Shown here one piece after another: positions 15,887 to 25,213 of a stretch of 64,000 nucleotides of DNA (position 1 is its first letter; every line of letters starts with the position of its first letter). Position numbers and translations under genes: made by a program. The stretch is taken from NCBI RefSeq assembly GCF_015229955.1, contig NZ_JAAKYZ010000007.1, positions 1-64,000 on the forward strand, written 5' to 3'. The notes beneath the pieces are model-generated. The model was not told the origin of the DNA and made no database searches. It was given only the letters and a program-made list of their open reading frames with translations. The stretch is from Campylobacter concisus (GTDB lineage: Bacteria > Campylobacterota > Campylobacteria > Campylobacterales > Campylobacteraceae).

Positions 15887-18160
15887 ATGATAAAAAGTTA
15901 TGTTTTAGGTTTTCCAAGAATCGGAGAAAAAAGAGAGTTAAAGCGTGCGTTAGAGGGCTTTTGGGCTGGCAAAGAGGGCTTTAGTGAAGAGAATTTGCAA
16001 GAGACTGCAAAGACGCTTCGCCAAAGACACTGGAATTATCAACAAGATGCTAGCATTTCGGCTATTAGCGTTAATGATTTTTCATTTTATGACTTAATGC
16101 TTGATAACATCATCGCTTTTGGCGCTACGCCTCCAAGATTTGCAAATTTAAGCGGCTTGGAGCAATATTTTGCTTGCTCAAGAGGCAACAAAAATGGCGT
16201 TGCGATGGAGATGACAAAGTGGTTTAATACAAACTACCACTACATCGTGCCAGAGCTTAGCAGCGAGAGTAAATTTAGCCTAAAAGCGGACAAAATTTTA
16301 AATGAATACAAAGAGGCGAAGGCTAACGGCGTAAAAGGCAAGGTAAATTTGATCGGCCCTATCACATTTTTGGCTCTTTCAAAGACGACTGACGGCAGCT
16401 GCCCATTTAAGCACCTTGACGCGCTTGTAGGCGAGTATAAAAAGCTACTTGAGCAAATTTCTAAGCTTGATGATGAAATTTTAGTGCAGTTTGACGAGCC
16501 GATCTTTGTAACAGACAAAAATGAAAGCGACCTTTTGCCACTTATCACAAAGGTTTATAACGAGCTAACAAGCGTAGCTAGCAACGTTAAGATCGTATTT
16601 GCAACATATTTTGAGCATGCGATCAAGGCAGTTAGCGAAGTGGCTAAAACTAAAATTTACGGCATCGCACTTGACTTCATCCACGGCAAGAGAAATTTCG
16701 AAGCACTTGAGACTATCAAAAATAGCCACTTGACGCTATTTGCAGGCGTGATCGACGGCAGAAATATCTGGAAAAGCAACATCGATGATAAGGTAAAACT
16801 TGTTCGTGAAATTTCAGAGAAAATAGGCGGCAAAGACTTTTACATCGGCACTTCATGCTCACTTCTACATGTGCCATACACGCTAAAATATGAAGAGAAT
16901 TTAAACCCTGAGATCAAAAGCTGGCTAAGTTTTGCGGTTGAGAAGCTTGATGAGATCAAGATCATCACAAAACTTGCAAACGGCGAGAAGCTAAATGAGA
17001 GCGAAACAAAAATTTATGAAGAAAATAAAAATGCTGTTAAAACTCGCGCCACTTCAAAGCTCATCCACTCTGAAAGCGTTCAAAAACGCATCAAAAATTT
17101 AAGCAAATTTGAGCGTGATGAGAAATTTGAAGACCGTATCAAAATTCAACGTGAAACACTAAAATACGGTATCTTGCCAACAACAACGATAGGTAGCTTC
17201 CCTCAAACGGTTGATCTTCGCGTACTTCGCCAAAATTTCAAAAAAGGCGAGATCGATGCGGCCGCTTATGAAGCAGGCATCAAAAAATATATCGATCACT
17301 GCGTGAAATTTCAAGAGGATATCGGCCTAGACGTGCTAGTACACGGCGAGCCAGAGAGAAATGACATGGTTGAGTACTTTGGCGAGCAGATCAGCGGATA
17401 TGCATTTAGCCAAAATGGCTGGGTACAAAGCTACGGCAGCCGCTGCGTCAAGCCACCACTTCTCTTTGGTGACGTAAGCCGCCCAGAGCCTATGACTGTT
17501 AAGTGGATGAAATACGCTCAAAGCATCACAAAACACGTAATGAAGGGCATGTTAACTGGACCTGTGACTATGCTAAACTGGAGCTTTGTGCGTGATGATC
17601 TTCCAAGAAGCGAGGTAGCAAAACAGCTTGCGCTTTGTATCTATGACGAGATCGCAGACCTTCAAAATGCGGGCATCAGAGTGATCCAAGTCGATGAGGC
17701 AGCGTTTAAAGAGGGCTATCCGCTAAGAGCTGAAAATATCCCAGCTTATGAGAAATTTGCGGTTGATTGCTTCAAGCTTTCAGTAAGCTCGGCTGAAGCA
17801 AAAACTCAGATCCATACGCATATGTGCTACTCTGAATTTAACGATATTATTAAGACCATTGAGGCAATGGATGCTGATGTTATCAGTATCGAGACCGCAA
17901 GAAGTGGCAACGAACTACTTAAAATTTTTAAAGCCGTTGGCTACAAACAAGAGGTCGGACCTGGCGTTTACGACATCCACAGCCCACGCGTGCCAAGTGT
18001 CGAGGAGATCGTCGCTCAGATCAAAGCTCTGCTTGAAGTCTTGCCAAAAGAGCAACTCTGGATCAACCCTGACTGCGGCCTAAAAACCAGAAAATGGGAA
18101 GAGGTCGAGCCAAGCCTTAAAAATATGGTGGAAGCTGTCAAGATCGTGAGAGATCTATAA
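15887..18160 (+). CDS. metE: Cobalamin-independent methionine synthase
   Basis: 757 residues, the full length of MetE. The N-terminal barrel starts LGFPRIGEKRELKRALE. The C-terminal barrel carries the zinc ligands in QIHTHMCYSEF (His and Cys) and the Cys of NPDCGLKTR, plus TTIGSFPQT and LTGPVTMLNWSF. It transfers the methyl group from 5-methyl-THF-polyglutamate to homocysteine. The ribosome site is AAAAAGGA. An MTHFR-like gene follows, which would supply the methyl donor. Confidence 0.97.
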   Translation: MIKSYVLGFPRIGEKRELKRALEGFWAGKEGFSEENLQETAKTLRQRHWNYQQDASISAISVNDFSFYDLMLDNIIAFGATPPRFANLSGLEQYFACSRGNKNGVAMEMTKWFNTNYHYIVPELSSESKFSLKADKILNEYKEAKANGVKGKVNLIGPITFLALSKTTDGSCPFKHLDALVGEYKKLLEQISKLDDEILVQFDEPIFVTDKNESDLLPLITKVYNELTSVASNVKIVFATYFEHAIKAVSEVAKTKIYGIALDFIHGKRNFEALETIKNSHLTLFAGVIDGRNIWKSNIDDKVKLVREISEKIGGKDFYIGTSCSLLHVPYTLKYEENLNPEIKSWLSFAVEKLDEIKIITKLANGEKLNESETKIYEENKNAVKTRATSKLIHSESVQKRIKNLSKFERDEKFEDRIKIQRETLKYGILPTTTIGSFPQTVDLRVLRQNFKKGEIDAAAYEAGIKKYIDHCVKFQEDIGLDVLVHGEPERNDMVEYFGEQISGYAFSQNGWVQSYGSRCVKPPLLFGDVSRPEPMTVKWMKYAQSITKHVMKGMLTGPVTMLNWSFVRDDLPRSEVAKQLALCIYDEIADLQNAGIRVIQVDEAAFKEGYPLRAENIPAYEKFAVDCFKLSVSSAEAKTQIHTHMCYSEFNDIIKTIEAMDADVISIETARSGNELLKIFKAVGYKQEVGPGVYDIHSPRVPSVEEIVAQIKALLEVLPKEQLWINPDCGLKTRKWEEVEPSLKNMVEAVKIVRDL

Positions 18161-18167
18161 TTCAAAT

Positions 18168-18196
18168 TTTAGCGTCTAGCAAGCCTAGGCGCTAAA
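18168..18196 (+). terminator. Hairpin between metE and the MTHFR-like gene
   Basis: A 12-bp stem with one G-U wobble, TTTAGCGTCTAG with CTAGGCGCTAAA, and a 5-base loop. No T-run follows, so it could be an attenuating or mRNA-end hairpin within a metE operon. Confidence 0.45.
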
Positions 18197-18226
18197 CTCC
18201 GTTTAAATTTCAAAAAAAGTTAGAAA

Positions 18227-19114
18227 ATGTTAAAAGATAAGATCATAAACAATGAAAGTGGCATAGTGCTTTATGGCCTAACGCCGCCAAAGGCTGAATT
18301 TGACGAGGCTAAGCTTAAAGAGATCGCTGCAAAATGGGACAAGAGGATCACAGACGTGCAGGCTGATGGCTTGGTGCTTTACGAGATCCAAGACGAAAGT
18401 AGCCGCATAAAAAGCGAGCGAACCTTTGAATTTAGTGATACATTAAGCCCTGAAATTTACTACTCAAAGTATCTAAATTTAAAGACACCAAGCATCTTTT
18501 ATAGAGTCGCGAACAAATATAATGAGAGCGAATTTAGAGCAAATTTAGCCAAAAGTAGCAGCGATATAAATGTCTTTGTTGGCGTTGCTTCTGGCAAGGT
18601 AGAGCCTAAAATGAGCTTAGAGCGTGCTTATGAGATCGCTAGAGACGAGTTTAAAGAGCTTGTAGTGGGCGGTGTTTGCATAGCTGAGAGGCATGCTAAA
18701 AAGGGCGATGAAGAGCAAAGAATGAGCCAAAAGGCAAAAATGGGAGCAAAATTTTTCATCTCGCAGGCGGTTTTTGATATAAATTTGGCTAAAAATTTAC
18801 TAACAAGCGTGGCAAAAAGTGGGTTAAATTTGCCTATAATTTTAACTTTTACGACTTGTGGCACGCCAAAAACGCTAGAGTTTATCAAGTGGCTTGGCAT
18901 AAGCGTTGATGAAAAGAGCGAAAAAAGGATGCTTGAGAGTGATGATTTTTTAGCCACGGCATCACAAATTTGCCTTGAAAATTTCGCAGAGCTTTATGAA
19001 TTTGCTAAAAAGCTTGGCATAAATGTCGGTGTCAATATAGAGAGCGTAATGGCAAAAAGAGCTGAGATAGAAGCGAGCCTAGAACTAACACATAAGATGA
19101 GAGAGGTGTTTTGA
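18227..19114 (+). CDS. Non-canonical methylenetetrahydrofolate reductase-like protein
   Basis: 295 residues of MTHFR-type barrel, but without the usual MetF start (SFEFFPPK). Instead it reads GIVLYGLTPPKAEFDE, DGLVLYEIQDESSR, NVFVGVASGK, GGVCIAERHAKKGDE, and KFFISQAVFD. This pattern recalls the divergent MTHFR-like proteins described in mycobacteria and other actinobacteria. Family knowledge suggests an NAD(P)H-linked reduction of methylene-THF to methyl-THF, feeding MetE encoded just upstream. Whether it uses FAD is uncertain. It lies 66 bases after metE. A terminator overlaps its stop. Confidence 0.75.
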   Translation: MLKDKIINNESGIVLYGLTPPKAEFDEAKLKEIAAKWDKRITDVQADGLVLYEIQDESSRIKSERTFEFSDTLSPEIYYSKYLNLKTPSIFYRVANKYNESEFRANLAKSSSDINVFVGVASGKVEPKMSLERAYEIARDEFKELVVGGVCIAERHAKKGDEEQRMSQKAKMGAKFFISQAVFDINLAKNLLTSVAKSGLNLPIILTFTTCGTPKTLEFIKWLGISVDEKSEKRMLESDDFLATASQICLENFAELYEFAKKLGINVGVNIESVMAKRAEIEASLELTHKMREVF

Positions 19115-19135
19115 TAGTTTAAAAGCTATCAAAAC
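19108..19135 (+). terminator. Terminator of metE unit
   Basis: GTTTTGATAG pairs with CTATCAAAAC around an 8-base loop and overlaps the stop codon. It separates the metE unit from the polysaccharide locus. Downstream is TTATATTTTATG. Confidence 0.6.
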
Positions 19136-19225
19136 TTATATTTTATGTGGTTTTAGTAAGTTCTTAGTCTTTTTTAGATTTAATTATATAAGATTTTTAA
19201 GCTCATTTTAAAGTAGATAAAATTT

Positions 19226-20596
19226 ATGACAAATATATTATTATGTGGTGGTTCTGGTACGAGGTTGTGGCCTATTAGCAGGACTTTAATGCCAAAACAA
19301 TTTATTAAATTATTTGATGACAGGTCACTTTTTCAGCTAACTGCACTACGGAATAGTGAAATTTGTGACAATACATTTGTGATTACAAATATCGATCATT
19401 ACTACTTGGCGATGGATCAGATAGAAAATTTAAATATCACAAATTTTAAATATCTACTTGAGCCAGTTGGTAGAAATACTGCACCAGCGATCACACTAGC
19501 TTGCCTCGCACTTGATCCAAATGAGATTGTTTTAGTAACGCCATCGGATCATTTGATAAAGGACATTAAAGCATACCATACAAGTGTAAAAGCTGCAAAA
19601 GAGCTGGCAGAGCAAAATTTCTTAGTTACTTTTGGCATAAAGCCAAGGTCACCTGAGACGGGATTTGGATATATAGAGAGCTATAATGGCGATGTAAAGG
19701 CCTTTTATGAAAAGCCAGACTATGAAAGGGCAGTGAAATTCCTAAAAGATCAAAATTTCTACTGGAATTCAGGTATGTTTGTCTTTAAGGCAGGCATTTT
19801 CTTGGATCAGATGAAAATTTTTGCTCCTGAGATATTTGAAGCATGCAAAGTAGCTTTTGACAACGCAAAAAAAGACGAATTTGATATTAAAATAGACACT
19901 ACCGATATGCAAAATATCCCACAAAATAGCATAGATTATGCTGTAATGGAAAAGTCTGGTATCGTAAAAATGGTAGCTTCAGATGCGCCTTGGAGTGATC
20001 TTGGAAGCTTTGATAGTTTGGATGAGCAGCTGCCAAAAGATATCAATGGTAATACAATAAATAGTGATCTGTTACAGATAAATTCTCACAATAATCTAGT
20101 CCTATCTAGTGGCAAAAAAATAGCCTTAATAGATGTCGATGATTTAACTGTTGTTGATACAAAAGATGCTCTTTTAATATCTAAAAAATCTTCTAGCCAA
20201 AAAGTAAAAAATGTAGTAGAAATTTTAAAAGAGGAGAGCTCTGAGCTTTGTAATGCCCATGTCACGACAAATAGGCCTTGGGGAAACTACACTATCCTTG
20301 AAAATCAAGATGGTTATAAGATAAAAATAATAGAGGTAAAACCTGGCAAAAGACTATCTTTACAAAAGCATTTTCATAGAAATGAGCACTGGATAGTACT
20401 ATCAGGAAGTGCCACTGTGACGATAGGTGAGACAACTAGACTCATTTGTCCTAATGAGTCTATCTATATAAAAATGGGTGAAATTCATAGGCTGTCTAAT
20501 GAAGGAAAAATTCCTGTGGTTTTAATAGAAGCTCAGGTCGGTGAATATACAGGTGAAGATGATATAATTCGCCTAGATGATGATTTTAAAAGGTGA
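19226..20596 (+). CDS. manC: Mannose-1-phosphate guanylyltransferase / mannose-6-phosphate isomerase
   Basis: 456 residues, the length of bifunctional type II ManC/AlgA proteins. The N-terminal nucleotidyltransferase has LCGGSGTRLWPISR and PKQFIKLF; VTPSDHLI and the 'FYEKPD' block follow. The C-terminal cupin (about 345-456) has the isomerase signature GKRLSLQKHFHRNEHWIVLSG and ESIYIKMGEIHRLSN. It makes GDP-mannose for the next two enzymes. It is the first gene of the locus, after about 110 bases of AT-rich promoter region. Confidence 0.94.
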   Translation: MTNILLCGGSGTRLWPISRTLMPKQFIKLFDDRSLFQLTALRNSEICDNTFVITNIDHYYLAMDQIENLNITNFKYLLEPVGRNTAPAITLACLALDPNEIVLVTPSDHLIKDIKAYHTSVKAAKELAEQNFLVTFGIKPRSPETGFGYIESYNGDVKAFYEKPDYERAVKFLKDQNFYWNSGMFVFKAGIFLDQMKIFAPEIFEACKVAFDNAKKDEFDIKIDTTDMQNIPQNSIDYAVMEKSGIVKMVASDAPWSDLGSFDSLDEQLPKDINGNTINSDLLQINSHNNLVLSSGKKIALIDVDDLTVVDTKDALLISKKSSSQKVKNVVEILKEESSELCNAHVTTNRPWGNYTILENQDGYKIKIIEVKPGKRLSLQKHFHRNEHWIVLSGSATVTIGETTRLICPNESIYIKMGEIHRLSNEGKIPVVLIEAQVGEYTGEDDIIRLDDDFKR

Positions 20597-20599
20597 TTT

Positions 20600-21742
20600 A
20601 TGGATAAAAAAGTAGCGTTAATAACTGGTATAACTGGTCAAGATGGATCGTATTTGGCGGAATTTTTACTAAAAAAAGGTTATATAGTCCATGGCGTAAA
20701 AAGACGAACGAGCCTTTTTAATACAGATAGAATAGACCATCTCTATCAAGATCCACACGTTGATAATAGAAACTTTTTCTTACATTATGGTGATATGACG
20801 GACTCTATGAATTTAACAAGGATCATTCAAGAAGTACAGCCAGATGAAATTTATAACCTAGCTGCCATGAGCCATGTACATGTTAGCTTTGAGACACCAG
20901 AATATGTCGCAAATGCTGATGGCACAGGCACTCTTAGACTACTTGAAGCTATAAGGATATTAGGGCTTGAGAAAAAGACTAAAATTTATCAAGCCTCTAC
21001 ATCTGAGCTTTACGGAAAAGTACAAGAGACGCCGCAAAGCGAAACGACTCCATTTTATCCAAGAAGTCCTTATGCAGTCGCAAAGATGTATGCGTACTGG
21101 ATAACGGTTAATTATAGAGAGGCTTATGGCATTTTTGCTTGTAATGGCATATTGTTTAATCACGAATCACCAGTTAGAGGCGAGACATTCGTAACCAGAA
21201 AGATCACAAGAGCAGCTAGTAAGATAGCGCTTGGGCTTCAAGACAAGCTTTATCTTGGAAATTTAGATGCCAAAAGAGACTGGGGCCATGCAAAAGACTA
21301 TGTAAAGATGATGTGGATGATACTACAAGCCCCAGAGCCAGAAGACTGGGTGATAGCAACTGGACAAACAACAGCGGTTAGAGATTTTGTAAAATTTGCA
21401 TTTGCTTATGCTGGCATAAATTTGAGATTTGAAGGGGCTGGTGTAGATGAGGTAGGAGTCGTGGACTCACTAAATTTTGAAAAAGCAAAAGAGTTAAATT
21501 TAGATATATTACATTTAAGTATCGGACAAACTGTGGTTTGCGTAGATCCAAGATATTTTAGGCCAACGGAGGTTGATTTGCTACTTGGAGATCCGAGTAA
21601 AGCAGAGAAAAAACTAGGCTGGAAGAGAGAATTTAAGCTTCAAGATCTAGTAAACGATATGATGAAGTCGGACTTAAAGCTCATGACAAAAGATGTCTAT
21701 CTAAAAGATGGCGGATATGAGACAATGAGCTATTTCGAGTAA
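20600..21742 (+). CDS. gmd: GDP-mannose 4,6-dehydratase
   Basis: 380 residues of extended SDR fold. The NAD(P)-binding loop is [17 protein letters not shown]. The catalytic region is [10 protein letters not shown] followed by [16 protein letters not shown] (Tyr and Lys). It converts GDP-mannose to GDP-4-keto-6-deoxymannose, the precursor of GDP-fucose. It starts 3 bases after manC. A related GDP-heptose dehydratase is an alternative substrate type in Campylobacter, but the fucosyltransferase-like gene downstream favours mannose. Confidence 0.93.
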   Translation: MDKKVALITGITGQDGSYLAEFLLKKGYIVHGVKRRTSLFNTDRIDHLYQDPHVDNRNFFLHYGDMTDSMNLTRIIQEVQPDEIYNLAAMSHVHVSFETPEYVANADGTGTLRLLEAIRILGLEKKTKIYQASTSELYGKVQETPQSETTPFYPRSPYAVAKMYAYWITVNYREAYGIFACNGILFNHESPVRGETFVTRKITRAASKIALGLQDKLYLGNLDAKRDWGHAKDYVKMMWMILQAPEPEDWVIATGQTTAVRDFVKFAFAYAGINLRFEGAGVDEVGVVDSLNFEKAKELNLDILHLSIGQTVVCVDPRYFRPTEVDLLLGDPSKAEKKLGWKREFKLQDLVNDMMKSDLKLMTKDVYLKDGGYETMSYFE

Positions 21743-21745
21743 GAA

Positions 21746-22783
21746 ATGGATAAAAATAGCAAAATTTATATAGCAGGACACAGAGGACTGGTAGGCTCTG
21801 CTATAGTGAAAAATTTAAAATCAAAAGGCTATGAAAATATAATCACAAGAACTCATAGTGAGCTTGATCTAATGGATCAAAAAGCAGTTTATGAGTTTTT
21901 TGAAAAAGAAAAGCCTGAGTATGTGGTGCTAGCTGCTGCAAAGGTCGGCGGAATAGTGGCTAATAGCACGTATAGAGCTGATTTTATCTATGAAAATTTG
22001 CAAATTCAAAATAATGTGATCCATCAAAGCTATGTGCATAAGGTAAAAAAACTACTATTTCTGGGAAGTACTTGTATATATCCTAAAAATGCTCCGCAAC
22101 CAATGAGGGAGGAGGTGCTTTTGACATCTCCACTTGAATACACAAATGAGCCATATGCGATCGCTAAAATAGCCGGCATGAAGATGTGTGAGAGCTATAA
22201 TTTACAGTACGGCACAAATTTTATATCTGTTATGCCTACAAATTTATATGGTCCAAACGACAACTTTGATCTAGAAACTTCGCATGTATTGCCAGCACTT
22301 ATAAGAAAGATACACCTAGCAAAGCTTTTAAGCGAAGAAAAATTTGACGCAGTGGTAAAAGATCTAAAAGCAAAAGATATAAATGAGGCTATGGCTTATC
22401 TTGGTAAATTTGGTATTTCAAAAGATAGAGTAGAAATTTGGGGCACAGGAAAACCTAGGCGAGAGTTTCTATATTCAGAAGATATGGCCGATGCTTGCAT
22501 ATTTTTACTGGAAAATAGAGACTTTAAAGATACTTATGACAAAAATAGCAAAGAGATAAGAAATACGCATATAAATATAGGTACTGGCAAAGATATATCT
22601 ATAAAAGAGCTAGCAAATTTGGTTAAAAATATAGTTGGCTTTAAAGGAGAGCTGTGCTTTAATGATAGCAAACCTGATGGCACGATGTTAAAACTAACGG
22701 ACCCCTCTAAGCTCCACTCTCTTGGTTGGAAACATAAAGTAGAGCTTGAAGATGGAATAAAGATGCTTTATAAGTGGTATTAA
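21746..22783 (+). CDS. fcl: GDP-L-fucose synthase
   Basis: 345 residues of extended SDR fold. The N-terminus [18 protein letters not shown] and the block [17 protein letters not shown] are typical of Fcl/WcaG, which epimerises and reduces the product of gmd to GDP-fucose. The catalytic YxxxK is YAIAK. An insertion of about 30 residues near 190-230 makes it longer than E. coli Fcl (321). It starts 3 bases after gmd. Confidence 0.9.
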   Translation: MDKNSKIYIAGHRGLVGSAIVKNLKSKGYENIITRTHSELDLMDQKAVYEFFEKEKPEYVVLAAAKVGGIVANSTYRADFIYENLQIQNNVIHQSYVHKVKKLLFLGSTCIYPKNAPQPMREEVLLTSPLEYTNEPYAIAKIAGMKMCESYNLQYGTNFISVMPTNLYGPNDNFDLETSHVLPALIRKIHLAKLLSEEKFDAVVKDLKAKDINEAMAYLGKFGISKDRVEIWGTGKPRREFLYSEDMADACIFLLENRDFKDTYDKNSKEIRNTHINIGTGKDISIKELANLVKNIVGFKGELCFNDSKPDGTMLKLTDPSKLHSLGWKHKVELEDGIKMLYKWY

Positions 22784-22802
22784 AAAATAAAGAAAGTAAT
22801 AA

Positions 22803-24104
22803 ATGAAAAAAGTTTATGTAAGTATAATAGCTGATTTGGTACATGCCGGACATATTAAAATTTTAAAAGAAGCCGCAAAATACGGAGAAGTTACAGTTGG
22901 TCTTTTGACATTAAAAGCATGTGGTGAGTTAAATGATATTCCTTATTTAGATTATAATAAACGGAAAGAAGTTCTAGAAAATCTTTCTATGATAAAAAAT
23001 ATTGTTCCACAAGATAGTGCCAGTTATAAAGATAATTTGTTAAAAATACAACCAAATTTTGTTATTCATGGTGATGATTGGCAATTTGGTTATCAAAAAA
23101 AATATCGTACAGAGGCTTTAGAATTATTAAGACAATGGAATGGAAAATTAATAGAAGTGCCTTATAGTCATGATATAAATGAAATAAAAGTAAAGGAAAA
23201 TATTAGAAAATTAGGCATAACATCTACTGCCAGACAAAGCAGGTTAAAAAAACTACTAAAAGCAAAAAAAGTTTTAAAAATACTTGAGGTTCATAATGCT
23301 TTAAGCGGTCTTATTGTTGAAAATGCTAGTGAAGTACTAGAAGATGGAGAGATTGTAACATTTGATGGTATGTGGTCTAGTTCACTTACTGATTCTACCT
23401 CAAAAGGCAAACCAGATATTGAGGCTGTAGATACTACAGCCAGGTTAACAACCATAAATGAGATTTTTGAAGTAACAACAAAGCCTCTTATATATGATGC
23501 AGATACTGGAGGAAAACCGGAACACTTTGAATTTACTGTTAAAACATTAGAGAGAATTGGAGTTAGCGCTGTAATTATTGAGGATAAAACTGGATTAAAG
23601 AAAAATTCTCTCTTTGGAACAGAAGTAGAGCAGACACAAGATACTGTAGAAAATTTCTGTTATAAAATCAAATCTGGCAAAAAGGCACAAATTACAGATG
23701 ATTTTATGATTATTGCTAGAATTGAAAGCTTAATTTTGGATAAAGGTATGGAAGATGCTCTAAAAAGAGCTTTTGCATATATAGATGCTGGCGCAGATGG
23801 AATAATGATACATTCAAGAAAAAAAGACCCAACTGAAATAATAAATTTTATAAAAGAGTTTAGACAAAAAGACAATAGTACCCCTATAGTAGTTGTTCCA
23901 ACATCATTTAATACTGTTACAATAGATGAATTTTCTGAAATGGGGGTAAATGTTGTGATATATGCAAACCATATGTTAAGGGCTGCTTATCCAGGTATGA
24001 TGAAGGTTGCAAAGTCTATTTTAAAACATAAAAGGTCGCTTGAAGCAGAACCTGACTGTATGCCCATAAAGGCTATTTTAGAACTGATACCAGGTACAAA
24101 ATAA
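22803..24104 (+). CDS. aepX: Phosphoenolpyruvate mutase with an N-terminal nucleotidyltransferase domain
   Basis: 433 residues. Residues 1-130 are a cytidylyltransferase-like domain with the HAGH motif (H14-H17) of the HxGH class. Residues about 145-433 are PEP mutase, with the diagnostic EDKTGLKKNS signature at 260-269 and the DADTGG block. PEP mutase makes the C-P bond, turning phosphoenolpyruvate into phosphonopyruvate, the entry to all phosphonate biosynthesis. The next gene, overlapping by 1 base (ATAATGG), drives the reaction forward. From here the DNA is visibly more AT-rich. Confidence 0.93.
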   Translation: MKKVYVSIIADLVHAGHIKILKEAAKYGEVTVGLLTLKACGELNDIPYLDYNKRKEVLENLSMIKNIVPQDSASYKDNLLKIQPNFVIHGDDWQFGYQKKYRTEALELLRQWNGKLIEVPYSHDINEIKVKENIRKLGITSTARQSRLKKLLKAKKVLKILEVHNALSGLIVENASEVLEDGEIVTFDGMWSSSLTDSTSKGKPDIEAVDTTARLTTINEIFEVTTKPLIYDADTGGKPEHFEFTVKTLERIGVSAVIIEDKTGLKKNSLFGTEVEQTQDTVENFCYKIKSGKKAQITDDFMIIARIESLILDKGMEDALKRAFAYIDAGADGIMIHSRKKDPTEIINFIKEFRQKDNSTPIVVVPTSFNTVTIDEFSEMGVNVVIYANHMLRAAYPGMMKVAKSILKHKRSLEAEPDCMPIKAILELIPGTK

Positions 24105-25168
24105 TGGCACTTGATACAAGAGATTTTATTAGTAGATTAATAGCGAACGGATATACACATCTTTGCGTTGTTCCATGTAGTTTTATAAAATATGTTATAA
24201 ATGAGGCAATAAATAATCCGAATATTGAGTATGTCCCATGTGCCAGTGAGGCAGTTGCTTGCAGTATAGCATCTGGTTTAAAAATGGCAGATAAAAAGCC
24301 AATTGTATTAGTCCAGTCCAGTGGTATTACAAACATGGGTAGTTGCATTACCAGCCTATTAAAACCATATAATATTACTTTTCCGATTTTATCTAGTTGG
24401 AGAACGTATAGTGATGGAGATAGTGAAATACAACATGAGCATCTAGCAACAGGATTGCCGTCTCTTATATCTGCATATGGATATAAGAGCCAGATATTAG
24501 ATAATAATAGTATTAATGATGCCATAAGACAAATTGAAATCTGCAATAATACACCAACTATTGGGATTATAGAAAAAAATAGTTTTACTAAGGTTGAGCT
24601 TGAGGACAAAAATAAATTGGATTTGTCTATTTATATTCCTAGAAGTAAGTTTTTAGAGGCTTTGAATAGAATTTTTAAAGATAATGATGTGCTAATTATT
24701 GGAACCACCGGAAACACATCAAGAGAAATGTATACATTTATGAAAAATACAAATAATTTTTATATGGTTGGAAATATGGGTGGAGCTTTAAGTATTGGAC
24801 TTGGAGCTGCTAAGGTAGGTAAAAATGTTATAGTATGTGGAGGTGATGCAGAATTTGTTATGCATATGGGTGGACTTACTACTGCTGGAAGATATAAAAA
24901 CGATGTAAATTTAACTTATATTTTATTTGATAATGAGTCAAATAAATCTACCGGTGGACAGAGTACATATCAAAAGCATTTAGATTATATAAGCATCGCA
25001 AAAGCGTGTGGACTATATGTAGTTGATAACATAGTTTATGGTATTGAAGAATTTGAACAAAAAGTAAAAGTTATTAAAGGATTAAAATTTATCCATGTGA
25101 AGTGTGGTCTAGACAATGAAGTGCCAAGACCGCCACTAGAAGTTATAAAAGTTAATAAATTTAATTAA
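24104..25168 (+). CDS. aepY: Phosphonopyruvate decarboxylase
   Basis: 354 residues of the short thiamine diphosphate enzyme family. The C-terminal half has the ThDP-Mg motif in GGDAEFVMHMGG with the Asn of LFDNESNKSTGGQ. The N-terminal half has CVVPCSFIKYVIN and the glutamate of CASEAVACSIASG. It converts phosphonopyruvate to phosphonoacetaldehyde, making the PEP mutase step irreversible. It overlaps aepX and is followed after 45 bases by the transaminase fusion. Confidence 0.92.
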   Translation: MALDTRDFISRLIANGYTHLCVVPCSFIKYVINEAINNPNIEYVPCASEAVACSIASGLKMADKKPIVLVQSSGITNMGSCITSLLKPYNITFPILSSWRTYSDGDSEIQHEHLATGLPSLISAYGYKSQILDNNSINDAIRQIEICNNTPTIGIIEKNSFTKVELEDKNKLDLSIYIPRSKFLEALNRIFKDNDVLIIGTTGNTSREMYTFMKNTNNFYMVGNMGGALSIGLGAAKVGKNVIVCGGDAEFVMHMGGLTTAGRYKNDVNLTYILFDNESNKSTGGQSTYQKHLDYISIAKACGLYVVDNIVYGIEEFEQKVKVIKGLKFIHVKCGLDNEVPRPPLEVIKVNKFN

Positions 25169-25213
25169 AAATATACAAATAAACTTAATAAAAGGGATAT
25201 TTTAAAAAAAGAT

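Noticed and set aside
24073-24609. 178-residue minus frame opposite the phosphonopyruvate decarboxylase gene
   Set aside because: Antisense shadow of a clear enzyme gene with diagnostic motifs on the + strand.
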